The notes beneath the pieces are model-generated. The model did not search any database and was not told where the DNA came from. It was given only the letters and a program-made list of their open reading frames with translations. From Anaerolineaceae bacterium 4572_78 (GTDB lineage: Bacteria > Chloroflexota > Anaerolineae > 4572-78): a stretch of DNA of 63,323 nucleotides. Position numbers and translations under genes: made by a program. Location: assembly GCA_002084875.1 (NCBI GenBank), contig NBMH01000046.1, positions 1-63,323 of the forward strand, in the 5' to 3' direction. Of this stretch, positions 9,801-18,186 are shown in pieces. The first letter of the stretch is position 1. The number at the start of each line of letters is the position of its first letter.

Positions 9801-12800
9801 AATCATGACTGCCCTAGATACGGCACAAGTCGGCGACACGATTCCATTTACATACATGCTGACGAATATGGGTGATACTCTTTTGCATGATGTCAGTCTT
9901 ACGGATAATTATGCAGGAAGTGCCAACTATGTTTCAGGGGATACTGATAGTAACGGCTGGCTTGACTTGACGGAGACATGGCTTTATACTGCAAATTATA
10001 CCATCATGCCAACTGACCCCGCATTTATAACGCCCACTGCTAATGTGGTCGCCACCGATTTACTAGGCACCATGTCGACAGATAATGTCACTCATACCAT
10101 TGCAATTAATTTCTCCCCACACATGTCGACCACATTTGTTAGTCCGTTTTCCCAACCGCACAGCGTGCAAATTAACCAAACTTTTAATTATACCATGACT
10201 GTTCAACATCGAACCGATAGCGATAATTCGGCGATGCATGGTTTTATCCTAAACAGTTCTTTGCCCATTTCGGTTATTTTCACAACGGGAGATACTAATC
10301 TCAATAACATGTTAGACAACGGTGAGATTTGGCAATATGTTATGAGCTACACAGTTCAGCTAACAGACCCTAACCCAATTATCAACTCCGTGACTGTTCA
10401 GGCGATGGATAAAAATAATGACCTGCTGACGGCAACAGCCATGTTCAGCAGTTATATTGACTATCAGCCGAAATTAAAAATGAAGTTACATGGGTATGCG
10501 GGACAACCACTTGGGATTATTCCTACGGCGATTATCACCGCTTATCTTCATCAGCCAATTACTTACACCTTTATTCTAAGCCATGAAGCTGATAGCGATA
10601 CTTCACCGATTAGCAACGTTGAAATACGGTCGTCGCTAAGCAATACCATCATCATAAGCAGCGGCGATATGAACTTAAATGATGCCTTAGATATGAGCGA
10701 AATATGGCAAGTAGACATTTATTATTTGGTGAGTTCGGTTGATTCAAATCCTTTTATCAACTTGATTACAGTTACATGGCAAGATACAAACAGCGAGTCA
10801 TTTACCAAAACTGCCGTTTACACCACCCATATTGACTACGAACCGCACTGGAAATTACGCAAACAAATTGAACCAGCCGCCGCCCGTTTGCATGAGTTGA
10901 TTACTTACACATTCAGCGTCAGCCATGACATCGAAAGCGATTATTCGCCAATTGGCAATATCATCGTTTCCAGCTCATTACTAACCCATGCTACAATTAT
11001 CAGCGGAGATACAAACGCCAACAGCAAATTGGATGACAGCGAAACATGGCAATATCTGATAAACTACATGGTACACTTAAGCGATAGCAATCCGTTGATT
11101 AATCTGGTGACGATTACGGGCTACGATGAAAATCATGAGCCGCTCACCGCTACAACTTCATTTACCACTCACATTGATTACCAACCACAATTTATCATCA
11201 TCCCCATTGAACCATCCCCCCCAACGATTTTTAAGTTGTACGAAACGATTAGCTATACTTTTATCATTCGTCATGATGTGAACAGCGATAATTCGCCTAT
11301 TCAGGATATGCTGATAACAAATTCGCTCATGACTACACCTACTATCTCTATGGGTGATGTCAATGATAATAGCATGTTGGATAATAACGAAACATGGCAA
11401 TACACCATTTTTTATACAGTCCCCTTAATCACGCCCAATCCCTTAATTCAGGTCATTACAGTTACGGGCAGAGATAAAAATGAGCATGCTTTGATGAAGA
11501 CTGCCATGTACACCAACAATATCACATACACCCCACAATTGACCGTCATGCACATCAATTCCCCGTCTATCGCTTATTTGTATCAGCCGATTACGTATAC
11601 GTTTTTGATAAGTCATGGTGTTGAAAGTGATATGTCGTCTGTTCAAAATCTCGTTGTGAATAGTTCGCTGACAAATTCAGTCATGATATGGCAGGGCGAC
11701 GATAATGCTAATGACATGCTTGATAATGATGAGATTTGGCAATATTTGATAAGCTACACTGTGCAACCGACTAACCCCAATCCGCTGATGAATCTGATAA
11801 CGATTTTAGGCGAGGATAAAAATCATGAGCCGCTGACTGCTACGATAACATTTACCACCCCAATCGAATATCAGCCTGTTTTAAGCATGACAGGTACCGC
11901 ATCTGATGAGGTTAAAGTTAAAGATACAATTCGGCTGACGCTGACCGTTTGGCATAATTTAATTTCTCATGCTCCTAGCGATGGTTCGCCGATTGATAAT
12001 ATAAACGTGGTAAATAATTTGGGTGGCATGGCAATTTATATGAGCGGCGATGACAACGATACCCTTTTGGAAAGCGATGAAGCATGGATTTATATCATCA
12101 CCTACACTACCCACATAACCGATAGCCGCCCACTCCATTTTGTCAGCCAAGTAACAGGGACAGATTTAAACGGTGATATTATCGCCGCCCAAGTTCAGAA
12201 TACTGTCTTGATTAGCGATTATTTGCCCGCCTTACAAGTCGAAGTCATAGGAAAATCAAATGGGCAGGTGGCTGAGACTATCCCTCTCACTTTTTCAATT
12301 CGCCATGCGAATCACAGCGATGGTTCGAGTATTAGTGATGTCAGTTTGAGTAATACTTTAGTTGGAACGCAAACTCTTTTTCATGGCGATAGTAACAATA
12401 ATGATTTATTGGACACAGGAGAAGCATGGACTTATACAGTCAGTTATACTATCATCCCGACCTCTCCGCATTTGCTATTTTATAGCACAACGGTAACTGG
12501 TGCCGATAAAGTTGGCTCCATCATCACAGACACCATGCAACAAACCATGACCATCTCATTTAGTCCAACGCTAAAGTTTGACAAAGTTGGTCCCGCTACG
12601 GCTCAAGCACTGGAGACTATCACCTATACATTTGTGGTGACCAATGACGACATGGTGCATGGCGATGGGTCGCCCATCAATTCGGTAATAATTCGTGATG
12701 ATATGCTTGGGTTGAATGTGCTACTCTCTGATGCGAGCGGCAATACTGTTTTGCATGGTGGTGAATATTGGACGTATAAAATAACATACACTCTTGACGC

Positions 12801-14196
12801 TAATCCAGCTGACGACATGCTTATAAATAGTGCCACTGTTAGCGGGCATGATGGGGGCGGGGAAATTATCAACAAAACTGCTTTTCATACTGTGAACCTT
12901 TGGCAAAGTGAGGGATTAAGCATCGTAACTTATGGTCGTTCCAGCTATCCCCCCGATGAGCCGATTGGTTTATTTTTCTTTGTCTCATACAATCGGCTTG
13001 TAGGTTCTCATGTGATAACTCAAACATTAGTCAGCAACCTCATCAGCTCAGACAATATTCAATATGAAACTGGTGATACAAACAACAATGGCACCCTAGA
13101 CCATCAAGAAACATGGCGATATAAAGGCAGTTACAATCTTTTATCAGAAGAGACACTACCTTTGCACCATACAGTTATGGTCACAGGTGAAAACGATTTT
13201 GGGGAAATTTTGACCAGTACAAATATGTATACAATCAATGTAGAATTGGAACCCGAGCTGTATGTAACCAAAGCAGTTCAAGGAATAATTAATGTTGGAA
13301 GCATACTCGGTTTTGCTTACACTGTCAATCTCAATGATGATGTTGGCAATGTAGATGCACTTTATAATGTAGTGCTTACTGATACTTTGGTGAATATTGA
13401 GCAATCTCCTAGCGGCGATACAAACAATGATGGCGTTTTAAATCATGGAGAAATTTGGCAGTATATTGCTTATTATACTATTCAGCCGACCGATGTATTC
13501 CCATTGCAAACAAATTGTTTGGTCAACGGCACAGATGTAGATGGGAATATTGTTACTGCAAGCGATACAGTTACCCTTAATCCAAAAAGCAATCCCATTT
13601 TAGGCTTGACCGCCATCCTCAATCCGATATCTGTCCGTCCAAATGAAACTATTACCATGACATATATGGTGTACAACGATAGCGAGCATGGCGATGGTTC
13701 GTTATTGCGTTATATCGGAATTAGCGATACTTTAACAAACATGTCTTTTGCTACGCAAGATATATTGGAAGGAGGGGAACAAAAAATATATTCCACTACA
13801 TTCACTATACCAATAACCGTTACTAATACGTTGCTTAACACCGTTGTCGCAAGCGGCTTAGACCTAAATAATCGGCTGATTAGTACAACTAAAATAATAA
13901 GTATTTCTATCTCAACTCCAACTTATACAGCGACTATAACACCGACTCCAACTTATACAGCGACTATAACACCGACTCCAATTTATACAGCGACTATAAC
14001 ACCGACTCCAATTTATACGCCTACTATGACACCGACTCCAACTTATACAGCTACTATAACCCCGACTCCAACTTATACAACTACTATAACACCAACTCCA
14101 ACTTTTATGCCTACTTTCACCAATGAATATTTGATTTATTTACCGATTATTGTCAATGACTCCCGACGAGAAGTCGAGGGATTACAATTATTTTGA
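6883..14196 (+). CDS. Giant secreted surface protein: beta-helix, PKD and DUF11-like repeats with calcium-loop motifs
   Basis: 2437 residues from an ATG 8 bases after GAGG. Residues 12-40 form a signal peptide or anchor. Residues about 100-500 repeat short turns rich in GGGI and N, like a right-handed parallel beta-helix. About 540-780 are DUF11-like beta-sandwich repeats, and about 790-840 is PKD-like (HSYAMPGVYNVSLTITD). From about 850 to 2350 there are roughly a dozen domains of about 120 residues. From about 1018 to 2180, eleven or so contain GDTNxNxxLDxxExW, similar to the Asp/Asn loop of dockerin or EF-hand calcium sites. The C-terminus is a Thr-Pro linker encoded by 30-bp repeats, then YLIYLPIIV. 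The likely role is cell-surface adhesion or matrix; ligand unknown. Confidence 0.85.
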   Translation: MLSTEIKQYKLSRVIISLVLGLIVICVVMITINPPSISNAAPQFESHGDGETITAVQSSNGTWGPGILQANDVIIHSGVIITIAPNTTINIASSRGITVHGKLWSAGAVTFTNLSAVPGAWLGLEYAMGSEGELNQVLIEYAQHGLTLNSNNRITIANSIIRYNHYSPPTDMVAYGGGIAIITGSHLITNSVIAENVLTGTGTGSRVCGGGIDIQGLGSEIINSRIYKNHITASATVEQSTVGGGIAIRGDNNASIIEGTRITTNTLQANQANTSGAGHGSGIGIEGKTQAIIRDNWIAANRNSSVNASGGGIGFDENSSIDVIEQNIIYNNVVASPVSKLAVGGGISNWDNNSAIIRNNLIISNTVKTPHDCFENPLCPYGGGILVKGLNVHFYNNTVIGNLACENQPCSGGVGGGIFIRDTGFVTNNIVMSNTAKSQGSGMYRTITGSSRFEYNLIHGNKPITKPEYVNPILPDTNVSTDPTLIANPMTVSETEIISASHIQPGSGAIDNGIAIANFNKDYDDDDRPAGLGWDIGFDESELYTYTLSMDKNFVHGNDSLTYTVMITNGAFIPMATVQVVDELPSYTSYESCSLAGCIYDGATKTMTWTSNIPARSTAMLIYTVTVIMGVPNNTIIPNTARIVIGHQNRETNQVMGTARNVEFSISKVAVGTFLSGTPLTYTIAMTNLSNYVTATNVVITDHIPLGANYLSGGTLNGHEVEWTIAEVGIGQNKQVTFSVDACQVEMVNDTYRIITSTQHISSAMGTAITSTFIAPPISAQFNYSPTVGTGKPSFQDGSTATGLTTNHSYAMPGVYNVSLTITDTCGFSDSISHPITVLPPIFQLTKDVNPKPAILVKPDDILTYTIIITNSGEGHATGLTISDTLPANTTFVPGSVSQNGTSKPAITPPNFVSNQALATDETMTITYRVQVIKPLTAGVIIQNIASATSTQTPIPMYASIDNTVTTSPTIKLIMTALDTAQVGDTIPFTYMLTNMGDTLLHDVSLTDNYAGSANYVSGDTDSNGWLDLTETWLYTANYTIMPTDPAFITPTANVVATDLLGTMSTDNVTHTIAINFSPHMSTTFVSPFSQPHSVQINQTFNYTMTVQHRTDSDNSAMHGFILNSSLPISVIFTTGDTNLNNMLDNGEIWQYVMSYTVQLTDPNPIINSVTVQAMDKNNDLLTATAMFSSYIDYQPKLKMKLHGYAGQPLGIIPTAIITAYLHQPITYTFILSHEADSDTSPISNVEIRSSLSNTIIISSGDMNLNDALDMSEIWQVDIYYLVSSVDSNPFINLITVTWQDTNSESFTKTAVYTTHIDYEPHWKLRKQIEPAAARLHELITYTFSVSHDIESDYSPIGNIIVSSSLLTHATIISGDTNANSKLDDSETWQYLINYMVHLSDSNPLINLVTITGYDENHEPLTATTSFTTHIDYQPQFIIIPIEPSPPTIFKLYETISYTFIIRHDVNSDNSPIQDMLITNSLMTTPTISMGDVNDNSMLDNNETWQYTIFYTVPLITPNPLIQVITVTGRDKNEHALMKTAMYTNNITYTPQLTVMHINSPSIAYLYQPITYTFLISHGVESDMSSVQNLVVNSSLTNSVMIWQGDDNANDMLDNDEIWQYLISYTVQPTNPNPLMNLITILGEDKNHEPLTATITFTTPIEYQPVLSMTGTASDEVKVKDTIRLTLTVWHNLISHAPSDGSPIDNINVVNNLGGMAIYMSGDDNDTLLESDEAWIYIITYTTHITDSRPLHFVSQVTGTDLNGDIIAAQVQNTVLISDYLPALQVEVIGKSNGQVAETIPLTFSIRHANHSDGSSISDVSLSNTLVGTQTLFHGDSNNNDLLDTGEAWTYTVSYTIIPTSPHLLFYSTTVTGADKVGSIITDTMQQTMTISFSPTLKFDKVGPATAQALETITYTFVVTNDDMVHGDGSPINSVIIRDDMLGLNVLLSDASGNTVLHGGEYWTYKITYTLDANPADDMLINSATVSGHDGGGEIINKTAFHTVNLWQSEGLSIVTYGRSSYPPDEPIGLFFFVSYNRLVGSHVITQTLVSNLISSDNIQYETGDTNNNGTLDHQETWRYKGSYNLLSEETLPLHHTVMVTGENDFGEILTSTNMYTINVELEPELYVTKAVQGIINVGSILGFAYTVNLNDDVGNVDALYNVVLTDTLVNIEQSPSGDTNNDGVLNHGEIWQYIAYYTIQPTDVFPLQTNCLVNGTDVDGNIVTASDTVTLNPKSNPILGLTAILNPISVRPNETITMTYMVYNDSEHGDGSLLRYIGISDTLTNMSFATQDILEGGEQKIYSTTFTIPITVTNTLLNTVVASGLDLNNRLISTTKIISISISTPTYTATITPTPTYTATITPTPIYTATITPTPIYTPTMTPTPTYTATITPTPTYTTTITPTPTFMPTFTNEYLIYLPIIVNDSRREVEGLQLF
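13921..14118 (+). repeat. 30-bp tandem repeat coding for a Thr-Pro linker
   Basis: Six units of 30 bases start at 13921, each ending CACCGACTCCA or close, followed by a partial seventh. Units encode TYTATITPTP variants. The repeat forms the stalk just before the C-terminal YLPIIV segment of the giant protein and could vary in copy number without shifting the frame. Confidence 0.9.
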
Positions 14197-14217
14197 GTAA
14201 ATTTTAAGGACAAAAAA

Positions 14218-14838
14218 ATGTATGTAGAAATAAAACACCCATGCGTTCAGCATAAATTGGGAATATTACGGAACAAACACACAGAACACAAACAGTTTCG
14301 TGAGTTAGCAACAGAAGTTACAATGTTTGTATGTTACGAAGCACTGAAACATCTTGAAGTTAAAGAAATTATGGTGGAAACCCCATTATGCCAAACATTG
14401 TGTTACAAAATAACCGATGATGTTTTAGTAGTTCCAATACTGCGAGCGGGCATAAGTATGCTTGATGGCATATTGAGTATAGTCCCAACAGCACGTGTTG
14501 GCTTTGTAGGTGTGTATCGTGACCAAAAGACAAAGAAGCCAATTGAATATTACAAAAAATTTCCCGAAGCAACCGACAACACATTGTGCATTGTAGTGGA
14601 CCCCATGTTAGCAACAGGTGGGTCTATAGTGGCAACGCTTGACCTTTTGAAAAAACATGGTTTAAAAAGAGCAATCGTTGTATGTATTGTAACTTGCCCA
14701 GAAGGAATAAGTGTGGTAGAGCAAGCCTATCCTAATGTACCCATCTATGCCGCTAGCGTGGACAAGAGATTGGACGAAAACAAATACATCGTTCCAGGAC
14801 TCGGCGATGCAGGCGACCGATTATATGGTACTTTGTGA
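14218..14838 (+). CDS. upp: Uracil phosphoribosyltransferase
   Basis: 206 residues, the usual length for Upp. Landmarks are HPCVQHKLGILRNKHTEHKQFREL at the start (first 20 residues shown in part as HPCVQHKLGILRNK), VPILRAGISMLDGIL in the middle, the PRPP-binding loop VVDPMLATGGS (about 125-135), and the C-terminal GLGDAGDRLYGT that contacts uracil. It converts uracil and PRPP to UMP in pyrimidine salvage, in the cytosol. AAGGA lies just upstream of the ATG. It follows the giant surface gene by 21 bases, so it could be co-transcribed, although the functions are unrelated. Confidence 0.96.
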   Translation: MYVEIKHPCVQHKLGILRNKHTEHKQFRELATEVTMFVCYEALKHLEVKEIMVETPLCQTLCYKITDDVLVVPILRAGISMLDGILSIVPTARVGFVGVYRDQKTKKPIEYYKKFPEATDNTLCIVVDPMLATGGSIVATLDLLKKHGLKRAIVVCIVTCPEGISVVEQAYPNVPIYAASVDKRLDENKYIVPGLGDAGDRLYGTL

Positions 14839-14928
14839 GCCGTTCAGCCCGCATCATTAGCGGACATCTCCTAATGGTGTAGGCAGGGCTCTGTTCATGC
14901 TAGTTGGGCCGTACGCCCCTACTATTCA

Positions 14929-15099
14929 GGGCTGTTCAATGCTATTTTTTTCAGGTAGAACATGTAGGAATATGGAACACATGTCTTATCATCGTATAGG
15001 ATTTATGCCATAAATCCCTACTTTATGCTGTTAAAAACGATACCCCATGGATGAGATTGAGGTACGAAATCCAATATTCTCTTTAGCATTGAACAGCCC
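14929..15099. mobile_element. Family B-ended element with an unrelated core
   Basis: The left end GGGCTGTTCAATGCTATTTT and right end TTTAGCATTGAACAGCCC are good inverted repeats, and TA follows at 15100-15101. The 130-base interior lacks the usual double hairpin. Instead it has GGATTTATGCCATAAATCC, a family C hairpin module, and unique sequence. It shows that the ends, not the core, define the mobile unit. Confidence 0.65.
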
Positions 15100-15236
15100 T
15101 ACTCCCATGGGGAGTGCTAGGGGTGGGGGCGAACAAACAAGTTACATTGTTGGGTTTAAAAGTGGCATCTTTGCGAGTTTGGATAAAATAGAGTATGATA
15201 CCATCGCGTACATAACACGGATTTAAATTAAGCTCT

Positions 15237-15277
15237 TTGGGAACTAAAGTAGAATTTGGAGATTCCTAGAGAACCAA
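15237..15277 (+). repeat. Dispersed 40-base repeat, copy 1
   Basis: TTGGGAACTAAAGTAGAATT followed by TGGAGATTCCTAGAGAACC differs only slightly from 55171-55210. Here it lies 23 bases before the nuoG start and could be part of its leader; the other copy is downstream of no obvious gene. Confidence 0.55.
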
Positions 15278-15299
15278 AAATAATAGAAGGATATAAATT

Positions 15300-17960
15300 A
15301 TGTCTGACCTTGTTACCTTAAAAATTGATGGAATTGAAGTATCCGTTCCAGCAGGAACGATGATTATTGAAGCCGCAAATAAAATAGGGAGAGAAATCCC
15401 TGTCTTTTGTTATCATTCTAAATTAAGTACAGTCGGCGTATGTCGAGTCTGTTTGGTCAAGGTTGGCACTCCTGGCTTCGACCGTGCGACACGCCAACCA
15501 ATTTTAGATGTAGCGGGCAACCCAGTTATTAGATTTTTCCCAAAACCAATGCCAGCTTGCTCGACCCCTGTTTCGGCAGGGATGGAAGTGATTACCGAAA
15601 GTAAGGAGTCATTAGCCGACCGCCAAGCCATATTGGAATTTCTCTTGACCAGCCATCCCTTAGATTGCCCCGTATGCGATAAGGGCGGCGAATGTCCATT
15701 GCAAGATTTAACTTATGCACATGGACGCGGCGAATCTCGGTTTGAATATCAGCGTAAACACACCAGCCCGAAAAAAATTCCACTTGGGGATTTGATTGTC
15801 TTGGATACAGAACGCTGTATAATTTGTACCCGTTGCATTCGTTTTCAAGATGAAATTGCTGGCGACCATGTATTGGCAATTGAAAATCGAGGGCGAGATG
15901 CTAAGGTTGTTAGCTATACTGAACCAAAATTCGATAGCAAATATTCAGGAAATACCACTGATATATGTCCAGTAGGAGCATTGACCAGCCGTGATTTTCG
16001 GTTTAAGGATATGAACAAGCCTGGCGTTCGGATATGGGAATTGACAAACGTGCCGAGCATAAGCAACTACTGCAATATGGGAAGTAATTTAGTGTTAGGG
16101 ACGCATGTGGGTGAAATTCGGCGTGTCATGCCTCGACAAAATGAATTGGTAAATGAGATTTGGCTTACTAATAAAACCCGTTTTGGTCATCATTTTCACA
16201 GTAGTTCCCATCGCCTAACCGCCCCGCTCATTAAAGAAAATGGTAAATTTAAACAGGCTACGTGGGAAGATGCATTATCCCTCATCGCCACAAAGTTTCA
16301 TGAGGCAGGTGAACATATCGGCGGTATTGCTGGTCCACATCTGTCTAATGAGGATTTGTATCTATTCCAAAAATTGTTCCGTGAAGTGCTGAATAGTAAC
16401 AATATTGACCATCGGATTTGCCTAAATAGTGCTATTGATGATGATCTTGCCTACGAAATTGGGGTAGGGATTGGGACTGATATTGGACAATTAGCTGAAA
16501 ATTCAGCAATATTTTTGCTCGGTTCGGACCTGGACGAGGAAGCCTCAATGTTGTATCTTCGTGTGCGTGGTGCAGTGCGTCGAGGGTGCCATCTTATCAA
16601 TGCCAATGGACGATATACCAAGTTGGATACCGTCGCCAATACGAAACTACGTTATAACTATGGTTCAGCCGTGCATCTTGTTTTGGGCATGACTGCCACA
16701 ATTTTGGATGAAGGCTTGGAAGATAAAAATTTTGTCTATGCCCGCTTGGAAGGAATAGACAAACTCAAAACAAAATTGCAGGCATACACCCCTGAAAAAG
16801 TTGCCGATATAACTGGTATTGATGCTGACATAATTCGGCAAGCGGCTAGAGATTTTGCCAAAGCAGAGAACGGTATTATTTTGTATGGAGCAGAAGCGGG
16901 CAATGATACTGCATTGCATGCATCGATACGAAATCTAGCTTTAATAACAGGGCATGTCGGTAAAAAAGATAACGGTGTTACAGCAATTTTACCGCATTGC
17001 AACAGTCGAGGAGCAGCGGATTTGGGAGTTATACCTCATCGTTTGCCTGGCTATCATCCAGTGGCTGATGAAATTGGCATGTCAGCAAAAGAAATGTTAC
17101 AACCAAATCATGGCTTACAAGCCATGTATATTGTGGCGGCTGATATTGTCGGTGAAGTTGTCACATGTAAATCTGCTATTGAAACGACCGATTTTGTAGT
17201 GGTTCAAGACCTGTTCATGACCGAAACGGCTAAACTAGCTGATGTAGTTTTACCTGCAAAAGCTATAGCTGAAAGAGATGGCAGTTACACCAATCTTGAG
17301 CGTCGCGTGCAGGTTTATGACCCCGCCATACTTTCTCCAACTCCCACATGTTGGGCGGATTGGCACATTATCACGGCAATTGCTGGGCGTTTAGGGGCAG
17401 AATGGACTCATGCTTCAGCCGATGGAGTCATGCAAGAAATTACGGAACAGGTTTCTTTGTATAAACACATGTCCTTCGAAAATCTGACCAAACCAATATC
17501 ACTCGAACGTAAGCGACAACATTATATCTATAGTGGCATGAGTTTTACTGCAGATGTTCGCGAGGGTGTGCAGTGGGCAACGCGGGCAGAAAATCAAGCT
17601 TCATTCTTTGAACTAAAATTCATCGAACCAGAAAATGACATGCCGCAATCTGATATTATTTTGGTGGCTCCGCGTGTTGCTTACGACGGTGGAATGTTAA
17701 TAAGTCAAGCTGAGATTTTGGCAAATCTCATTCAGCAACCTAAAGCTACATTGTCTCCAAGTGTTGCCCAACGCCTGAGTTTGAGCAAAGGCGATACGGT
17801 TCAATTAACTTCATCAGTAGGTTCGGTGGCACTGCCCATAGCAATTGATGGCAAATTACCTGATAATGTAGTACTTACACCTCGCAATTTGGCAGGTTCA
17901 GTCGCAGAACAATTACTGGATGGGCATAACATATTTATCGGGGTAAAAATTGTCCATTAA
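15300..17960 (+). CDS. nuoG: NADH-quinone oxidoreductase subunit G
   Basis: 886 residues. The 2Fe-2S ferredoxin domain has Cys37, Cys48, Cys51 and Cys87. The His-Cys cluster N5 site is HPLDCPVCDKGGEC (His119, Cys123, 126, 132). Another 4Fe-4S site uses CIICTRC (Cys173, 176, 179) with ICPVG (Cys223). The rest is a molybdopterin-oxidoreductase-like domain with its C-terminal MopB-type barrel. In complex I this subunit passes electrons from NADH through the N-module clusters. No other nuo gene is present, so either the complex is encoded elsewhere or this subunit serves another hydrogenase or dehydrogenase assembly. An AAGGA site precedes the ATG. No damage seen. Confidence 0.93.
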   Translation: MSDLVTLKIDGIEVSVPAGTMIIEAANKIGREIPVFCYHSKLSTVGVCRVCLVKVGTPGFDRATRQPILDVAGNPVIRFFPKPMPACSTPVSAGMEVITESKESLADRQAILEFLLTSHPLDCPVCDKGGECPLQDLTYAHGRGESRFEYQRKHTSPKKIPLGDLIVLDTERCIICTRCIRFQDEIAGDHVLAIENRGRDAKVVSYTEPKFDSKYSGNTTDICPVGALTSRDFRFKDMNKPGVRIWELTNVPSISNYCNMGSNLVLGTHVGEIRRVMPRQNELVNEIWLTNKTRFGHHFHSSSHRLTAPLIKENGKFKQATWEDALSLIATKFHEAGEHIGGIAGPHLSNEDLYLFQKLFREVLNSNNIDHRICLNSAIDDDLAYEIGVGIGTDIGQLAENSAIFLLGSDLDEEASMLYLRVRGAVRRGCHLINANGRYTKLDTVANTKLRYNYGSAVHLVLGMTATILDEGLEDKNFVYARLEGIDKLKTKLQAYTPEKVADITGIDADIIRQAARDFAKAENGIILYGAEAGNDTALHASIRNLALITGHVGKKDNGVTAILPHCNSRGAADLGVIPHRLPGYHPVADEIGMSAKEMLQPNHGLQAMYIVAADIVGEVVTCKSAIETTDFVVVQDLFMTETAKLADVVLPAKAIAERDGSYTNLERRVQVYDPAILSPTPTCWADWHIITAIAGRLGAEWTHASADGVMQEITEQVSLYKHMSFENLTKPISLERKRQHYIYSGMSFTADVREGVQWATRAENQASFFELKFIEPENDMPQSDIILVAPRVAYDGGMLISQAEILANLIQQPKATLSPSVAQRLSLSKGDTVQLTSSVGSVALPIAIDGKLPDNVVLTPRNLAGSVAEQLLDGHNIFIGVKIVH

Positions 17961-18045
17961 GTCTCTAGCATAACAACTCACGCTCGCCCCCAGAGCTGTT
18001 CAATGCTGGTTGTAGGGGCGTACAGCCGTATGCCCCTACTATTCT

Positions 18046-18129
18046 GGGTTGTTCAATGCTATTTTTTGATAAGATAAATTGGAGCGTCAAAGCTTGCTTT
18101 GACATGAAAAAGCGAGCTTTGAACAGTCC
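18046..18129. mobile_element. Family B element, internally deleted
   Basis: It begins GGGTTGTTCAATGCTATTTT, keeps the TCAAAGC/GCTTTGA hairpin, then jumps from AAAAAGCGAGCTTT to the right end GAACAGTCC, followed by TA (18130-18131). An additional lone left end (AGAGCTGTTCAATGCT) sits just upstream at 17992-18007, with a GGGGCGTA/TATGCCCC hairpin between. The cluster fills most of the gap between nuoG and the HlyD remnant. Confidence 0.65.
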
Positions 18130-18186
18130 TATGATGATAATGGTACTCCAACAAAATCAAAACAAGGCAACCAATCATGCAAAATT

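Larger units (their letters stand above)
14839..15299. other. Intergenic region before nuoG
   Basis: 461 bases without a gene. It holds a GGGCCGTACGCCCC hairpin module (about 14906-14919), a family B-ended element (14929-15099), a short CTCCCATGGGGAG palindrome (15102-15114), and a 40-base sequence (15237-15277) that recurs at 55171-55210. AAGGA lies before the nuoG ATG. Confidence 0.5.

Noticed and set aside
13921-14118. 30-bp repeats as a possible CRISPR array
   Set aside because: No spacers; they are in frame and encode the Thr-Pro stalk of the giant surface protein.
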